Origin: Bacteroidota bacterium
Lineage (GTDB): Bacteria > Bacteroidota > Bacteroidia > Chitinophagales > Saprospiraceae
Assembly: GCA_029781865.1 (NCBI GenBank)
Contig: JAKOVW010000053.1
Coordinates: 62,001-126,000 of the forward strand
Reading direction: 5' to 3'
DNA: 64,000 nt
Position 1 is the first letter of the stretch, and every line of letters begins with the position of its first letter. A program made the position numbers and the translations under genes. This document shows, piece by piece, positions 15,629 to 25,008 of this stretch. Below the pieces are notes generated by a model, which made no database searches, was not told where the DNA came from, and saw only the letters and a list, made by a program, of their open reading frames with translations.

Positions 15629-18049
15629 CTAATTTCTTTTAAGTGTAAAATCTAATTTGTAATAAAAAAGAGGTAAGAATCCTAATTGGTTTTCAACTTT
15701 AAGTGGATTATCATCAGATATTCGGGGATCCGGTGCATAAACCAGGGTTAAGATATTCTTTGTATTCAATATATTGACAAGGTCAATACCGAATTCATGA
15801 GTCACTTTTTTGGAATTCATTTTGAATCCAAGTTTGATATCCAGTCTGAAATAATTTCTAAATTGAAGGCTATTCCTAAGTGAATCGATGATTACTAGTT
15901 CTTCATTCTTTTTTGAAGCTTTCACATCAGGCGGTGAATACCGGTGTCCTCCTGCATAACTTATTTTCGCACCTACGCTGAAAATTTTATTGTGCCTTTC
16001 AGAGACGGAAAATTCTTTTCCGAATAATCCATTCAAAGTAAAATTTCCATTGAAGGAGGTATTTCTTAAAACACCATCATTGCCTTTATATCTGGATTGA
16101 TATAATGATGAGGTAAACAAATAATAATAACCGGACGAAAATGATTTGTCCAATGTGCATTCGACTCCATAATTGTAACCCGTACCTGCATTATTGAGTT
16201 TTCCAGGAAAAAACCGTCCGAAATCTGCACCTTCATTTAGTACCGAATAGGATTGAAATGCAGGATTCAATTTGTCTATCGGTATTTCATACAATTTGAT
16301 ATAATATAATTCAATCCGGCCTCTTAGATTATCCGTAATTGAATAATCATAAGCCAGTGTTGAATTCAGACTCTTTGAAAATCCCAGATTTCGGTTTTGT
16401 TCTTCATAAACTCCATTGGCATTTTCCGATTTTGAAAAGTAAAGATAGTAAGGTTGCATTTGGCTAAGTAATCCGATTCCACCTGACCACGCATGCAGCT
16501 TATCCAGGCTCCAGCGAAAACTGAATCTTGGCTCGATTACGGATTGCTTATTCAGTGAAAAGTACTGAAGATGAACCCCGGCATTGAATTCCAAAGCATT
16601 ATTTAGCTTATGTTTCCATTGTGTATAAGCCTGAACTAAAATTGTATTTTGATTTGCATTGATCCGATTTAAAAATGTACCATTAGACTGCCGGTAAATA
16701 CTGTCAATTAAATCATGATGCATCTGATCAACATGCATTCCCAACTTCATTACATTTCGTGCATTCCATTTTTTTTGAAGATTCAAAGCCAAAGCCGTTT
16801 TACCCGATAGAATATCATATCCCAAATGCCGCACGAGCGAGTCCACTTTGTATTCCATGTTTCTGTAAATGACAAAATTCTTTTCCCAAACAGCACTCGT
16901 CAAATAGGATAAGGTGGCTTTAACTAATGATCCGGAACGATATGACTTTGTATAAGCCGCTCCCAGCATACCCATCGAAGATCCGAAATATTGATCTTTA
17001 TTGTTTTCCCCATACAACTCTTCGGATGGTGCACTAAACGTACTTAGAATAATGTCAATTTTACTTGTACCTCCGATTCCGAATAAGGCCAGGTTGCTGC
17101 CGTCGGACAATGGAAAATTAAATTTAAAGGATGCATCCTGATAGTTTGGAATTGCATCTGTTCCGATTTTGATTTTTAAGGCTTCAAACAACCGCAACGT
17201 GGAATACCGGTAAGTCACTAAATACGTAGCACTTGCTTTTTTGGATAGCGGCCCCTCCAGGGACAGTTCTGTACCCAAAAAACCGAATTGAACCGTTCCC
17301 TCATGATGCTCATTGTTTCCATTTCTAAGTTTAATATCAAATACTCCTGAATTACAATTCCCATACTCTGCAGGAAATGCTCCAATTATAAAATCAGAAC
17401 TGCTGAACATTTTATTATTCAAAATACTGATGGCACCTCCTGTAGTTCCGGGAATGGCAAAATGATTCGGATTCGGAATATCGACATCCTGAATACGGTA
17501 TAATACGCCCAGTGGCGAATTTCCTCTAATCACAATATCATTGCGGGAATCATCTGTACTTTGCGTACCTGCAAAACAAGCTGCCATTCTCGCCGGATCT
17601 CCCCTGCTTCCTGCATACCGATCGGTTTCTTCAACAGAAAAAACTTTGCCTCCGGTCAAAACCATTTCATTTATAGCATTGCTTCTGGTCCTGGCATTCA
17701 CAACAACTTCCGTTAAATGCATGGGTTCTTCGTACATCCAAACAGTCAAAATGGTCTCTCTCCCACTATTTACAATCACATCGTTCATCAAAGCCGATTT
17801 GTATCCGGTCAAAAAAGTTTTCAAAATATACCTTCCCGGAAGAATTTCCTTTAATTCAAATCGACCATAGCTATCTGATTGTGCAGATTGTACTAACGAA
17901 GTATCCTTGTAAAGCCCAACTGAAACAAAGGACAGTATTTGTTCACTTTCCTTATCCTTAATTTCACCGCGGATACTTTGCATACCCTGTTGTGCTTGAA
18001 TTGGACACCAGATAAAAATACCTACCAGATAAATTAAACTAAATTTCAT
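15629..18049 (-). CDS. TonB-dependent outer-membrane receptor with CarboxypepD-regulatory domain
   Basis: The 806-residue protein has a signal peptide (about residues 1-19, ending QAQ) and a carboxypeptidase-regulatory-like domain at about 24-108 (IRGEIKDKESEQILSFVSVGLYKD). A plug domain follows (NDIVIRGNSPLGVLYRIQDVDI), then a long beta-barrel ending in FYYKLDFTLKRN with the usual aromatic-rich last strand. TonB receptors import siderophores, vitamins or glycans. No SusD partner is adjacent, so the substrate is open. The start is 1 bp from the stop of the upstream membrane-protein gene, which implies co-transcription. Confidence 0.92.
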   Translation of the reverse strand: MKFSLIYLVGIFIWCPIQAQQGMQSIRGEIKDKESEQILSFVSVGLYKDTSLVQSAQSDSYGRFELKEILPGRYILKTFLTGYKSALMNDVIVNSGRETILTVWMYEEPMHLTEVVVNARTRSNAINEMVLTGGKVFSVEETDRYAGSRGDPARMAACFAGTQSTDDSRNDIVIRGNSPLGVLYRIQDVDIPNPNHFAIPGTTGGAISILNNKMFSSSDFIIGAFPAEYGNCNSGVFDIKLRNGNNEHHEGTVQFGFLGTELSLEGPLSKKASATYLVTYRYSTLRLFEALKIKIGTDAIPNYQDASFKFNFPLSDGSNLALFGIGGTSKIDIILSTFSAPSEELYGENNKDQYFGSSMGMLGAAYTKSYRSGSLVKATLSYLTSAVWEKNFVIYRNMEYKVDSLVRHLGYDILSGKTALALNLQKKWNARNVMKLGMHVDQMHHDLIDSIYRQSNGTFLNRINANQNTILVQAYTQWKHKLNNALEFNAGVHLQYFSLNKQSVIEPRFSFRWSLDKLHAWSGGIGLLSQMQPYYLYFSKSENANGVYEEQNRNLGFSKSLNSTLAYDYSITDNLRGRIELYYIKLYEIPIDKLNPAFQSYSVLNEGADFGRFFPGKLNNAGTGYNYGVECTLDKSFSSGYYYLFTSSLYQSRYKGNDGVLRNTSFNGNFTLNGLFGKEFSVSERHNKIFSVGAKISYAGGHRYSPPDVKASKKNEELVIIDSLRNSLQFRNYFRLDIKLGFKMNSKKVTHEFGIDLVNILNTKNILTLVYAPDPRISDDNPLKVENQLGFLPLFYYKLDFTLKRN

Positions 18050-18050
18050 T

Positions 18051-18767
18051 TTAAGTAAAAATATTCCGTGACGACTTAAAGCTTCTTTGATTTTTAAAAA
18101 TAAGATAAACTACATATACATGAATGATTCCTGCAAATTCAAAAACCAATATGTACCAGGGCCATTCACCCATGATAAGAGGATTATGGGCCACCGGTTT
18201 TTGAACCAAGTACATGTAATTGGCACCAATCATTTTATCAATGACATACACAATTACAATTAAAAGCTGAGACCAACCAAAAACCCAAATCCAGGAATTT
18301 GGCCGTGGTCTGAATTTTAAAATGTGGTACATATAAATCACCGACAGAAAAATTCCGGCATGCATCAGGTAGTAATCATAAAAATACCAACCTTTATTCC
18401 CGAGCGTCATCTCGGGTGTCATGAATGAATGAAAAGCACCAGGGATTCCCCAATAAAGAAGAAACTCGAAAATGCGCTGGCCGGGAAAAAGCAAAGCAAG
18501 ACCCGAAAGAATACCGGATATGCTGCATAAATTCAAAGGCAGGGAAGATTGAAGATTCCATTCTCCTATACTAATTTGATAGATATGAATGAAGCATGCA
18601 TTAAAAATTAAAAAAAATCCGATTTTTATGGAAAGTGACTTTTGCTGTATTTCTAATTTATTTTTCGCATAAATAATAACCAAGTAGATGATAAAGGAGC
18701 ATAGCAATATTCCCAACCACCAGGTAATACTAAACACTTCAATAATACCATGATTAACCACAAACAA
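18051..18767 (-). CDS. TIGR02206 (YwaF-like) integral membrane protein
   Basis: The 238-residue protein has about six or seven hydrophobic segments and the family pattern LPLNLCSISGILSGLALL, WGIPGAFHSFMTPEMTLG and YYLMHAGIFLSVIYM. It ends with HNPLIMGEWPWYILVFE. The molecular function of the family is unknown. It directly precedes the TonB receptor gene with a 1-bp gap. A TAGATTTG box 55 bp upstream may start this two-gene unit. Confidence 0.85.
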   Translation of the reverse strand: MFVVNHGIIEVFSITWWLGILLCSFIIYLVIIYAKNKLEIQQKSLSIKIGFFLIFNACFIHIYQISIGEWNLQSSLPLNLCSISGILSGLALLFPGQRIFEFLLYWGIPGAFHSFMTPEMTLGNKGWYFYDYYLMHAGIFLSVIYMYHILKFRPRPNSWIWVFGWSQLLIVIVYVIDKMIGANYMYLVQKPVAHNPLIMGEWPWYILVFEFAGIIHVYVVYLIFKNQRSFKSSRNIFT

Positions 18768-18821
18768 ATCTTATTTCCAGAATAATTGATCCAATATTTG
18801 TTTAATCAATAAAAGTAATTC

Positions 18822-18829
18822 CAAATCTA
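18822..18829 (-). promoter_or_regulatory. Candidate -7 box (TAGATTTG) of the YwaF-like/TonB receptor unit
   Basis: TAGATTTG on the minus strand fits TAnnTTTG, about 55 bp before the start codon at 18767. No correctly spaced TTTG is visible. Confidence 0.3.
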
Positions 18830-18856
18830 GCTAATTATGATATTACCTTAATAAAA

Positions 18857-19588
18857 TTATAAAGAATAAGATAGTCCAAACGTCAGTATTACAGGGGGAC
18901 CACCGATCCATTGATTAGCTGAACTCAATTTTAATCCTTTCATGACAGGTGCTACTTCCGCCATGAATGTCATTTTTTTAGATACAGGCTTACTGTATCC
19001 AATTTGTATTGTATTCCAAAGATCTGCCATGATTCCTTTTTTTGCCATTGTCACATTTCCCTGATGGTCATTTGCAGTAGTTGTTTCATTATCTTTTATC
19101 CCAAATAAATAATCCACACAAGCTGCACCTACCAAACCAAGTCCACTCCAAAATCTTGCACCATTTTTCATTTTCCACTCTACATTAATATTGGGCCATG
19201 CAAGAATCCAGGGATCACCGCCCAGTTCATTTGTTTTTGGATAATATAGTATGGGAGATTTCAAATAAACTCTCCTGTTTTCATCTGGCTCAGCAATAAG
19301 CACTTTTATCCGCAATCCATAGCCAACCACAACCGGAGTATATCCATAAAGAACGCCGAGTGCAAAATGTCTGCTTATGCCATAGGAGTATTCTGTGATT
19401 CCGACATATGGGATACCACTATACAATCCAATCGTGGAGCTGCCTTTTTTCTGCATCAAATAATCAAGTTCCGGCTTTTGAATGTCCTGGGACTTAAGTG
19501 GATGAACCGTTAAAAGTCCAATAATACTGATTAATAAAAAATGCTTGTTTCGCAAATTGAAACAGGAATAACAGAAGCTGAATTTCAT
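18857..19588 (-). CDS. Uncharacterised outer-membrane beta-barrel-like protein
   Basis: I do not recognise a family. The 243-residue product has a signal peptide (LLISIIGLLTVHPLKSQ, cleavage near residue 33). Its alternating hydrophobic, Gly- and aromatic-rich strands (FALGVLYGYTPVVVGYGLRIKV, ARFWSGLGLVG) and terminal TFGLSYSL are typical of small Bacteroidota outer-membrane barrels. A -7 box, TACATTTG, lies 16 bp upstream. Confidence 0.7.
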   Translation of the reverse strand: MKFSFCYSCFNLRNKHFLLISIIGLLTVHPLKSQDIQKPELDYLMQKKGSSTIGLYSGIPYVGITEYSYGISRHFALGVLYGYTPVVVGYGLRIKVLIAEPDENRRVYLKSPILYYPKTNELGGDPWILAWPNINVEWKMKNGARFWSGLGLVGAACVDYLFGIKDNETTTANDHQGNVTMAKKGIMADLWNTIQIGYSKPVSKKMTFMAEVAPVMKGLKLSSANQWIGGPPVILTFGLSYSL

Positions 19589-19604
19589 AGGATTGATTTT
19601 TGTT

Positions 19605-19612
19605 CAAATGTA
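19605..19612 (-). promoter_or_regulatory. Candidate -7 box (TACATTTG)
   Basis: The box fits TAnnTTTG, 16 bp upstream of the start codon at 19588. A -33 element is not evident. Confidence 0.4.
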
Positions 19613-19788
19613 GACGCTTCGACAGGGATACGCAGAGGACTATCGTTTCATTGCCTATCAACATTTAATCATCATCCTGAAATCATTAGCATTCATGTTG
19701 CACACAGAACAATTTGATACTACTAAATAGCGGAATATGAATCATTTAGGGGTTTCATGATCCCTTTCTTTTCAAATGCATTCAAGAG

Positions 19789-22734
19789 CTATACTCCGGA
19801 TCTGAAAGCACTTGGAGTAGTCCCGAATTCCTCCACAAAAGTCCTTGTAAAGTAATTCGGATCGCTGAAACCAACTGCAAACGCAACTTCTGAAATATTC
19901 AATTGAGTGTTATTCAGTAGTTGTTTTGCTTTTTGCAATCGAAGAAATCGCAAATAGATTGAAGTGGATTTACCTGTTAGGGCTGTTATTTTCCGGTGCA
20001 ATTGCGTTCTGCTCATTTGCATAGCTCTGCAAAGCTGTAAAATTCCAAAATCTTCATCCTCCATTTTATCTTGTATGATGGCATTTAATTTTAATAAAAA
20101 CGAATCTTCTATTTTGTTTTCAGATGAACCCGAATCTGACTTTATTTCTGCCAACTGATAATGCTCTTGCAGCGCCTTCCTGATTTGCAATAAATTTTTC
20201 AATTGCACTTTCAATTCCTCTTCGTCAAATGGCTTGGTTAGATAAGCATCTGCTGCTTTTTTAAGTCCTGTAACACGGGATGCTGTGTCAGCCTTAGCCG
20301 TCAAAAGAACTATAGGTATATGGCTGGTACGTTCATCACTTTTTAAAATTTCGCATAACTCATAACCATCTTTTTCCGGCATTAAAACATCTGATATGAT
20401 GATATCGGGAATGATTTCCAGGGCCAATGAAATTCCATCCTTACCATTGTATGCCGTTTCAATGACATACTGGTTTTCCAACAGGGTTTGCAAATAATAA
20501 ATGATGTCCTTGTTATCATCAACAATTAACAAAAGAGGCTTTTCCTGGAATAGTATGGATTCATCAACTTCATACTTTGTTGTCAGGTTTTGTTTACTTT
20601 TAATCAGCACCATTTCATCATCTCCCATACTTTGATCAACAAATTCATCGGAATTAAAATTGTTTATTTCCGAAGTTTCATCATGAGAGGCAATTGCATG
20701 TAATTGTTTTAATTGAACCGGCAATTCGATCCTGAATGCCGTACCTGATCCGGGATCACTTTCCACGGATATTTGCCCTTCCATTAATTCAACCAATTCT
20801 TTCACCAATGCAAGTCCTATACCGGATCCCTGTAATTTATGTTTAGACCCTTCAGCCTGGAAGAACCGATTAAATATATTTCCGATTTCCGATTGAGGAA
20901 TCCCCTCCCCAGTGTCTCTGACTTCAAATTGTACATAGTTGCGATGATTCTTTTCTGCTTTTTTAACCGTGAAAAAAATCTTTCCTCCTCCTGGCGTAAA
21001 TTTAATGGCATTTGATATCAGGTTTGAAATGATCTGTTGTAATTTGTCTTTATCAAATTCCATTTCCAGAGCATCCAGTTCGGTTAGAAACTGAAGATAT
21101 ATTTTTTTGGAATCCGCGTAGTTTTCGAAAGACAGAACGGTATATCTTAAAAAACCAATCAGATCCCCTTTCGTAAGCACCAATTTCATTTTACCTGATT
21201 CCAGTTTTGCCAAATCCAAAATGGTATTGACTAAATCGAGGAGGCGTTTACCATTTGACTTGATGAGCTGAACGGCCTGTTGTACTTTTGAACCTTCCTG
21301 AAATTTTAAGTTAGATTCGATTTGCTGAGCCATTCCCTGAATTACTGTAAGTGGAGTCCTGAATTCATGCGTAACGTTTGCATACAATTGATTCTTTAAC
21401 TCCTGGCTTTCCTTCAGCCGGATGGCTTCATATTCTTCATCTTTTAATAGTTTCATCCGGTATGCCAATCCAAAGAAAAAGAAGCTTACATTTCCGACGA
21501 CGACAAATTTTGAAAGGTAAGTGGATACCCCAATACCCATGGCCACACAGACTCCATTAAAAATGACTCCACCAATTAAAAAGAGCGTGGCAACCAATAT
21601 AAAATAGGATTTCTTATCTCTGATTACAAACAACTGGTATAATAACATCAATAAGATTAGGTACTGAACAGCTGAAACCATGGCAATTGCAGTATCCGTA
21701 AGCTGCTCATTCAGGGAAAAGAAATAATAAGCAATGATCAACAACCCAAATATCAAATTAAGTGCGATCAGCATTTTAATTCTATTGATCCAGACCGGAA
21801 ACACCTTATCCAGTTGAATAAAATGGACGACAAACTGAAGATAAGATACATTCATCAGAATAATCGCAGCGAAATTTATCGGCTCAAGTAAGCTGGGATG
21901 ATCCCTGAGAAAGGGAAGATCGCAAATTAAATTCATATTATCCAGCATAAAAACCAGGACAGTAAAAACGAAAATGAGCTGATAAAAAAAGGTGATATCT
22001 CTTGTAGTAAATAAAAATATCAGGTTAAATAAAATAATGGCCAAAAGAAAGCCGATGAACAACCCATCCGGAAGACCATTCGGAAAAAACGTTGCAGATT
22101 GATCATAGCCTTCCTCATTGATTTGAAAATCCAGATCAGGTAAATAGCCATTTGCATTTTGAATTTTGAAGTAAATATTTTTGAGTTCACCCGGAGCGAG
22201 GCTCAGTGGAATTTTGGCGAGCCTGTTTTTTACGATGATCTTTTTCTCGCTCGCAGGTACCAGCTTACCTGTCTTTTGTGTGGATAGCAGACTGTCTCTT
22301 TCATTAAAAATATACACATCCATAATGCTTAGCTTCCCAAAATACAGGACTAAATGGTCGTGTTTCCAATTTGTGCCATTGCGAATCGCTATTCGTCCCC
22401 AATAATCAGAGTTGACTTCAATTATGGAATCCCGGTTTAAGGTTTTAAAATACAAGCCTGCTTCAGGTTTAGTTATGTCTTCCAGCTTAACATGATGAGA
22501 AGGATCCTTAAGGATCTGTGCGTATTTATTTATGCCCGTGATCTGATGAAAATCATCGGTTATCATATAAACCATTTGGTCACTGGAAGTACTTGCACCC
22601 GGATTGTTAATCAGTGATACATCGCGATGATCAAGATTCAATTTCTCAGTAGATTGTGCAACTATCCCTTCAAAATATAAAAGCACAGCAAGGAAGAAAA
22701 ACAACTTCAATATAGTATTGGGAACGGCCATCAA
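19789..22734 (-). CDS. Hybrid histidine kinase / response regulator with 7TM-DISM sensor and AraC-type output
   Basis: The 981-residue one-protein phosphorelay has this order: signal peptide, extracytoplasmic 7TMR-DISMED2 domain (about 55-205), seven membrane segments (about 223-425), HisKA with His456 in ANVTHEFRTPLTVI, HATPase (NLISNAIKF near 571, GSGIGLALVKE near 636), receiver (LLIVDDNKDI at 735, phospho-acceptor Asp782 in IISDVLMPEKDG), and an AraC DNA-binding domain (about 885-981). DISMED2 domains resemble carbohydrate-binding folds, so the input may be a sugar or other small extracellular ligand. The gene is divergent from the lipoprotein/ketosynthase pair, a natural candidate regulatory target. 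Confidence 0.93.
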   Translation of the reverse strand: MMAVPNTILKLFFFLAVLLYFEGIVAQSTEKLNLDHRDVSLINNPGASTSSDQMVYMITDDFHQITGINKYAQILKDPSHHVKLEDITKPEAGLYFKTLNRDSIIEVNSDYWGRIAIRNGTNWKHDHLVLYFGKLSIMDVYIFNERDSLLSTQKTGKLVPASEKKIIVKNRLAKIPLSLAPGELKNIYFKIQNANGYLPDLDFQINEEGYDQSATFFPNGLPDGLFIGFLLAIILFNLIFLFTTRDITFFYQLIFVFTVLVFMLDNMNLICDLPFLRDHPSLLEPINFAAIILMNVSYLQFVVHFIQLDKVFPVWINRIKMLIALNLIFGLLIIAYYFFSLNEQLTDTAIAMVSAVQYLILLMLLYQLFVIRDKKSYFILVATLFLIGGVIFNGVCVAMGIGVSTYLSKFVVVGNVSFFFFGLAYRMKLLKDEEYEAIRLKESQELKNQLYANVTHEFRTPLTVIQGMAQQIESNLKFQEGSKVQQAVQLIKSNGKRLLDLVNTILDLAKLESGKMKLVLTKGDLIGFLRYTVLSFENYADSKKIYLQFLTELDALEMEFDKDKLQQIISNLISNAIKFTPGGGKIFFTVKKAEKNHRNYVQFEVRDTGEGIPQSEIGNIFNRFFQAEGSKHKLQGSGIGLALVKELVELMEGQISVESDPGSGTAFRIELPVQLKQLHAIASHDETSEINNFNSDEFVDQSMGDDEMVLIKSKQNLTTKYEVDESILFQEKPLLLIVDDNKDIIYYLQTLLENQYVIETAYNGKDGISLALEIIPDIIISDVLMPEKDGYELCEILKSDERTSHIPIVLLTAKADTASRVTGLKKAADAYLTKPFDEEELKVQLKNLLQIRKALQEHYQLAEIKSDSGSSENKIEDSFLLKLNAIIQDKMEDEDFGILQLCRAMQMSRTQLHRKITALTGKSTSIYLRFLRLQKAKQLLNNTQLNISEVAFAVGFSDPNYFTRTFVEEFGTTPSAFRSGV

Positions 22735-23070
22735 TCAGAAGAAATATCCGACTAATATACAAACAAATCAGAAAGAATTAAAATGCATCAAAATCATTTG
22801 CACCAATTGCACGATCGACGTGATTAAATCAATCGGCAGAACCTGGCTTGCAGGAGTTAAGTCTAAATGCAACAAGCGAAACGCTCTAAATTCTGAAATT
22901 CAATCATTTAGAATTAACCGCAACCGATCATGAAACGATAATGCTATAATACAAATCGAGTTACCACTTTAATGCTATTCTTTGAAACCATGCTTCAGCT
23001 TCCAGGCATAAGTTCATTTGACCTTTGAATTGTAAATCGCAATTCATCTCACAATTAAACAATACGTCTT
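22735..23070. other. Divergent intergenic region between hybrid kinase and lipoprotein gene, with a palindrome
   Basis: No coding frame stands out in these 336 bp. TGAATTG (23026-23032) and CAATTCA (23040-23046) form a perfect inverted repeat with a 7-bp spacer, ending 24 bp before the lipoprotein start codon. It could be an operator or a short leader hairpin. Confidence 0.45.
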
Positions 23071-25008
23071 ATGAAAAAGAAATTTGAAAGAAAAGTTAAA
23101 TATCAGTTTGAAACGCTTTCCAAATGGACGTTTATCCTGATCATTTCAGCCTCGCTTATGTGGGGAAGTTGCAGCATTTTGGGTCTTGCTATTGGCTCTG
23201 CCTCTGATCACTCACACCATAAATCTACAACAGTGGCCGGTTGGCAGATCAGTGAAGTGGAATTAGATCAGGATCTTAGCCTGCTTCTGAAAGATTTTAA
23301 TTTAATTGAAGGTAAATACAAAGGAATGCATTCCATTCAGGATGAGGAATACAATCGCAACTATCAATTGCAAAAGGATTCTCTGCATTCGCAGATAAAA
23401 CTACCCTCTCTGGGAGATACGATCCTGATAACATTGCAAAATAATAATTACCAAATTCCTGCAAAATCATATAAGTACTTATTTGCCGGTTTTGACCTGT
23501 CAAATTTATTGATTCGTAGCGGAACAAATACAAGAACCGGACAGGCACCCCTCTCCAAAATTGACAAAATCGCAGACCAACAAGGCAATGAAATTGAAGG
23601 ATATAAATTGATTGGCCTGGTGCAATCATATCAAATTCCGGTCAAAACGGAAATAATGATAGAATGCAAAGACAGCATAAAAATGATAAATCCGGCAGAC
23701 GTCATTCAGTTATCAACAAAACCTAAAAAAAGCTATGCCGCATTAACGGGATTTCTCATAGGTGCCGGAATTGATGCTGCTATTTTAGCCATTGCAACAT
23801 CCTCCTCTTCGACGAAGACAACCTACACGCCTCCCCCTACTACAGGAGGAAAGGCCTGGGGTGGCTCCTGTCCTTATGTCTATTCTTATGATGGACACGA
23901 TTACATTCTTGATTCTGAAACTTTCGGAGGGGCAATTTTTAAAGCTGCTCAACGAACAGATTTGGATAACCTGGATTTCCTGAAAGAAACCAATGGGACT
24001 TACCAATTAAAACTAACTAATGAACTGGAAGAAACTCAATACATTGATGAGTTTAAACTTATAGTTGTGGATCATGCTTTACATACAAAAGTTATTCCTG
24101 ACTTTAATGGAAAACTACATGTATTAAGCAATTTACAGACTCCGGTCAAGGCCATTGACAAAAATGGAAATGATGTTTTGAGCCTTGTAAAAAACACAGA
24201 TGAAAAAATCTGGATCAGCAATCCATTTATCAGAAATTCAGAAAAAAAAGGTGATGGCCGTGATGCTATGATTTTGGAATTTGAAAAACCAAAGCAAGCT
24301 ACTCATGTTCAACTCGCCTTTAATTTGCAAAATACGATTTGGGCTGCACATATGCAGGAGATCATGTTATCCTTACATGGAAATAAACTGAATCAATGGT
24401 ATGATCTGATTAATAATTCAACCGCCCTGCAATCTGCTTTCAAACAAATCATGATCCGCGAAGGTATGCTTCTGATTCAATTATGGGATGGCAAAGCATG
24501 GAAGACACATAACTATGTCTGGGAAGTTGGACCAAGCATCGCCAAAGATCAGGTTGTCGATCTGGATCTCAATTGTTACGCAGAACAAAACCTTCGCATC
24601 CGACTTGAGTCCACCGTAGGATTCTGGATGATAAACAGTGTGAATGCAGACTATAGTGAAGAAGGACCCATTCAAATTCACGAACTGTCCCCTGAAAAAG
24701 CTTTCGATCATCTGGGTAATGATCTATTGGAAACATTAAAATGCACTGATCAACAATACTATGCCATGCCTTCTAAACAAGACCGCGCGGAGATTAGCTT
24801 TAAAGCAATTCCTCTTCAGGAAAATTCGCTTCGCAGTTTTATACTGAAATGCAATGGATATTATACCATTCATGCAGATGACACCGGAGAGCCCCAACAG
24901 GAGTTACTGAATAAACTTATTGCAGAACCCGGGGCTTATGGACAATATACACTTCGCGTACTGAATCAGAATTTTGCAAATGCATGTAACCTACAAAATT
25001 TAAAATAA
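23071..25008 (+). CDS. Uncharacterised lipoprotein with CPYVYSYDG motif
   Basis: I do not recognise a named family. The 645-residue product has a signal with lipobox MWGSC near residue 35. A short glycine-rich hydrophobic segment (ALTGFLIGAGIDAAILAIA) lies at about residues 227-246, followed by a TPPPTTGG linker. A second half starts with SCPYVYSYDGHDYILDSETF and contains YQLKLTNELEETQYIDEF, LIVVDH and AILEFEKP-like beta strands. Proteins with this second half occur in varied bacteria without known function. Its stop codon (25006-25008) touches the ATG of the ketosynthase gene with no gap, so the two are almost certainly translated from one mRNA. Confidence 0.7.
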   Translation: MKKKFERKVKYQFETLSKWTFILIISASLMWGSCSILGLAIGSASDHSHHKSTTVAGWQISEVELDQDLSLLLKDFNLIEGKYKGMHSIQDEEYNRNYQLQKDSLHSQIKLPSLGDTILITLQNNNYQIPAKSYKYLFAGFDLSNLLIRSGTNTRTGQAPLSKIDKIADQQGNEIEGYKLIGLVQSYQIPVKTEIMIECKDSIKMINPADVIQLSTKPKKSYAALTGFLIGAGIDAAILAIATSSSSTKTTYTPPPTTGGKAWGGSCPYVYSYDGHDYILDSETFGGAIFKAAQRTDLDNLDFLKETNGTYQLKLTNELEETQYIDEFKLIVVDHALHTKVIPDFNGKLHVLSNLQTPVKAIDKNGNDVLSLVKNTDEKIWISNPFIRNSEKKGDGRDAMILEFEKPKQATHVQLAFNLQNTIWAAHMQEIMLSLHGNKLNQWYDLINNSTALQSAFKQIMIREGMLLIQLWDGKAWKTHNYVWEVGPSIAKDQVVDLDLNCYAEQNLRIRLESTVGFWMINSVNADYSEEGPIQIHELSPEKAFDHLGNDLLETLKCTDQQYYAMPSKQDRAEISFKAIPLQENSLRSFILKCNGYYTIHADDTGEPQQELLNKLIAEPGAYGQYTLRVLNQNFANACNLQNLK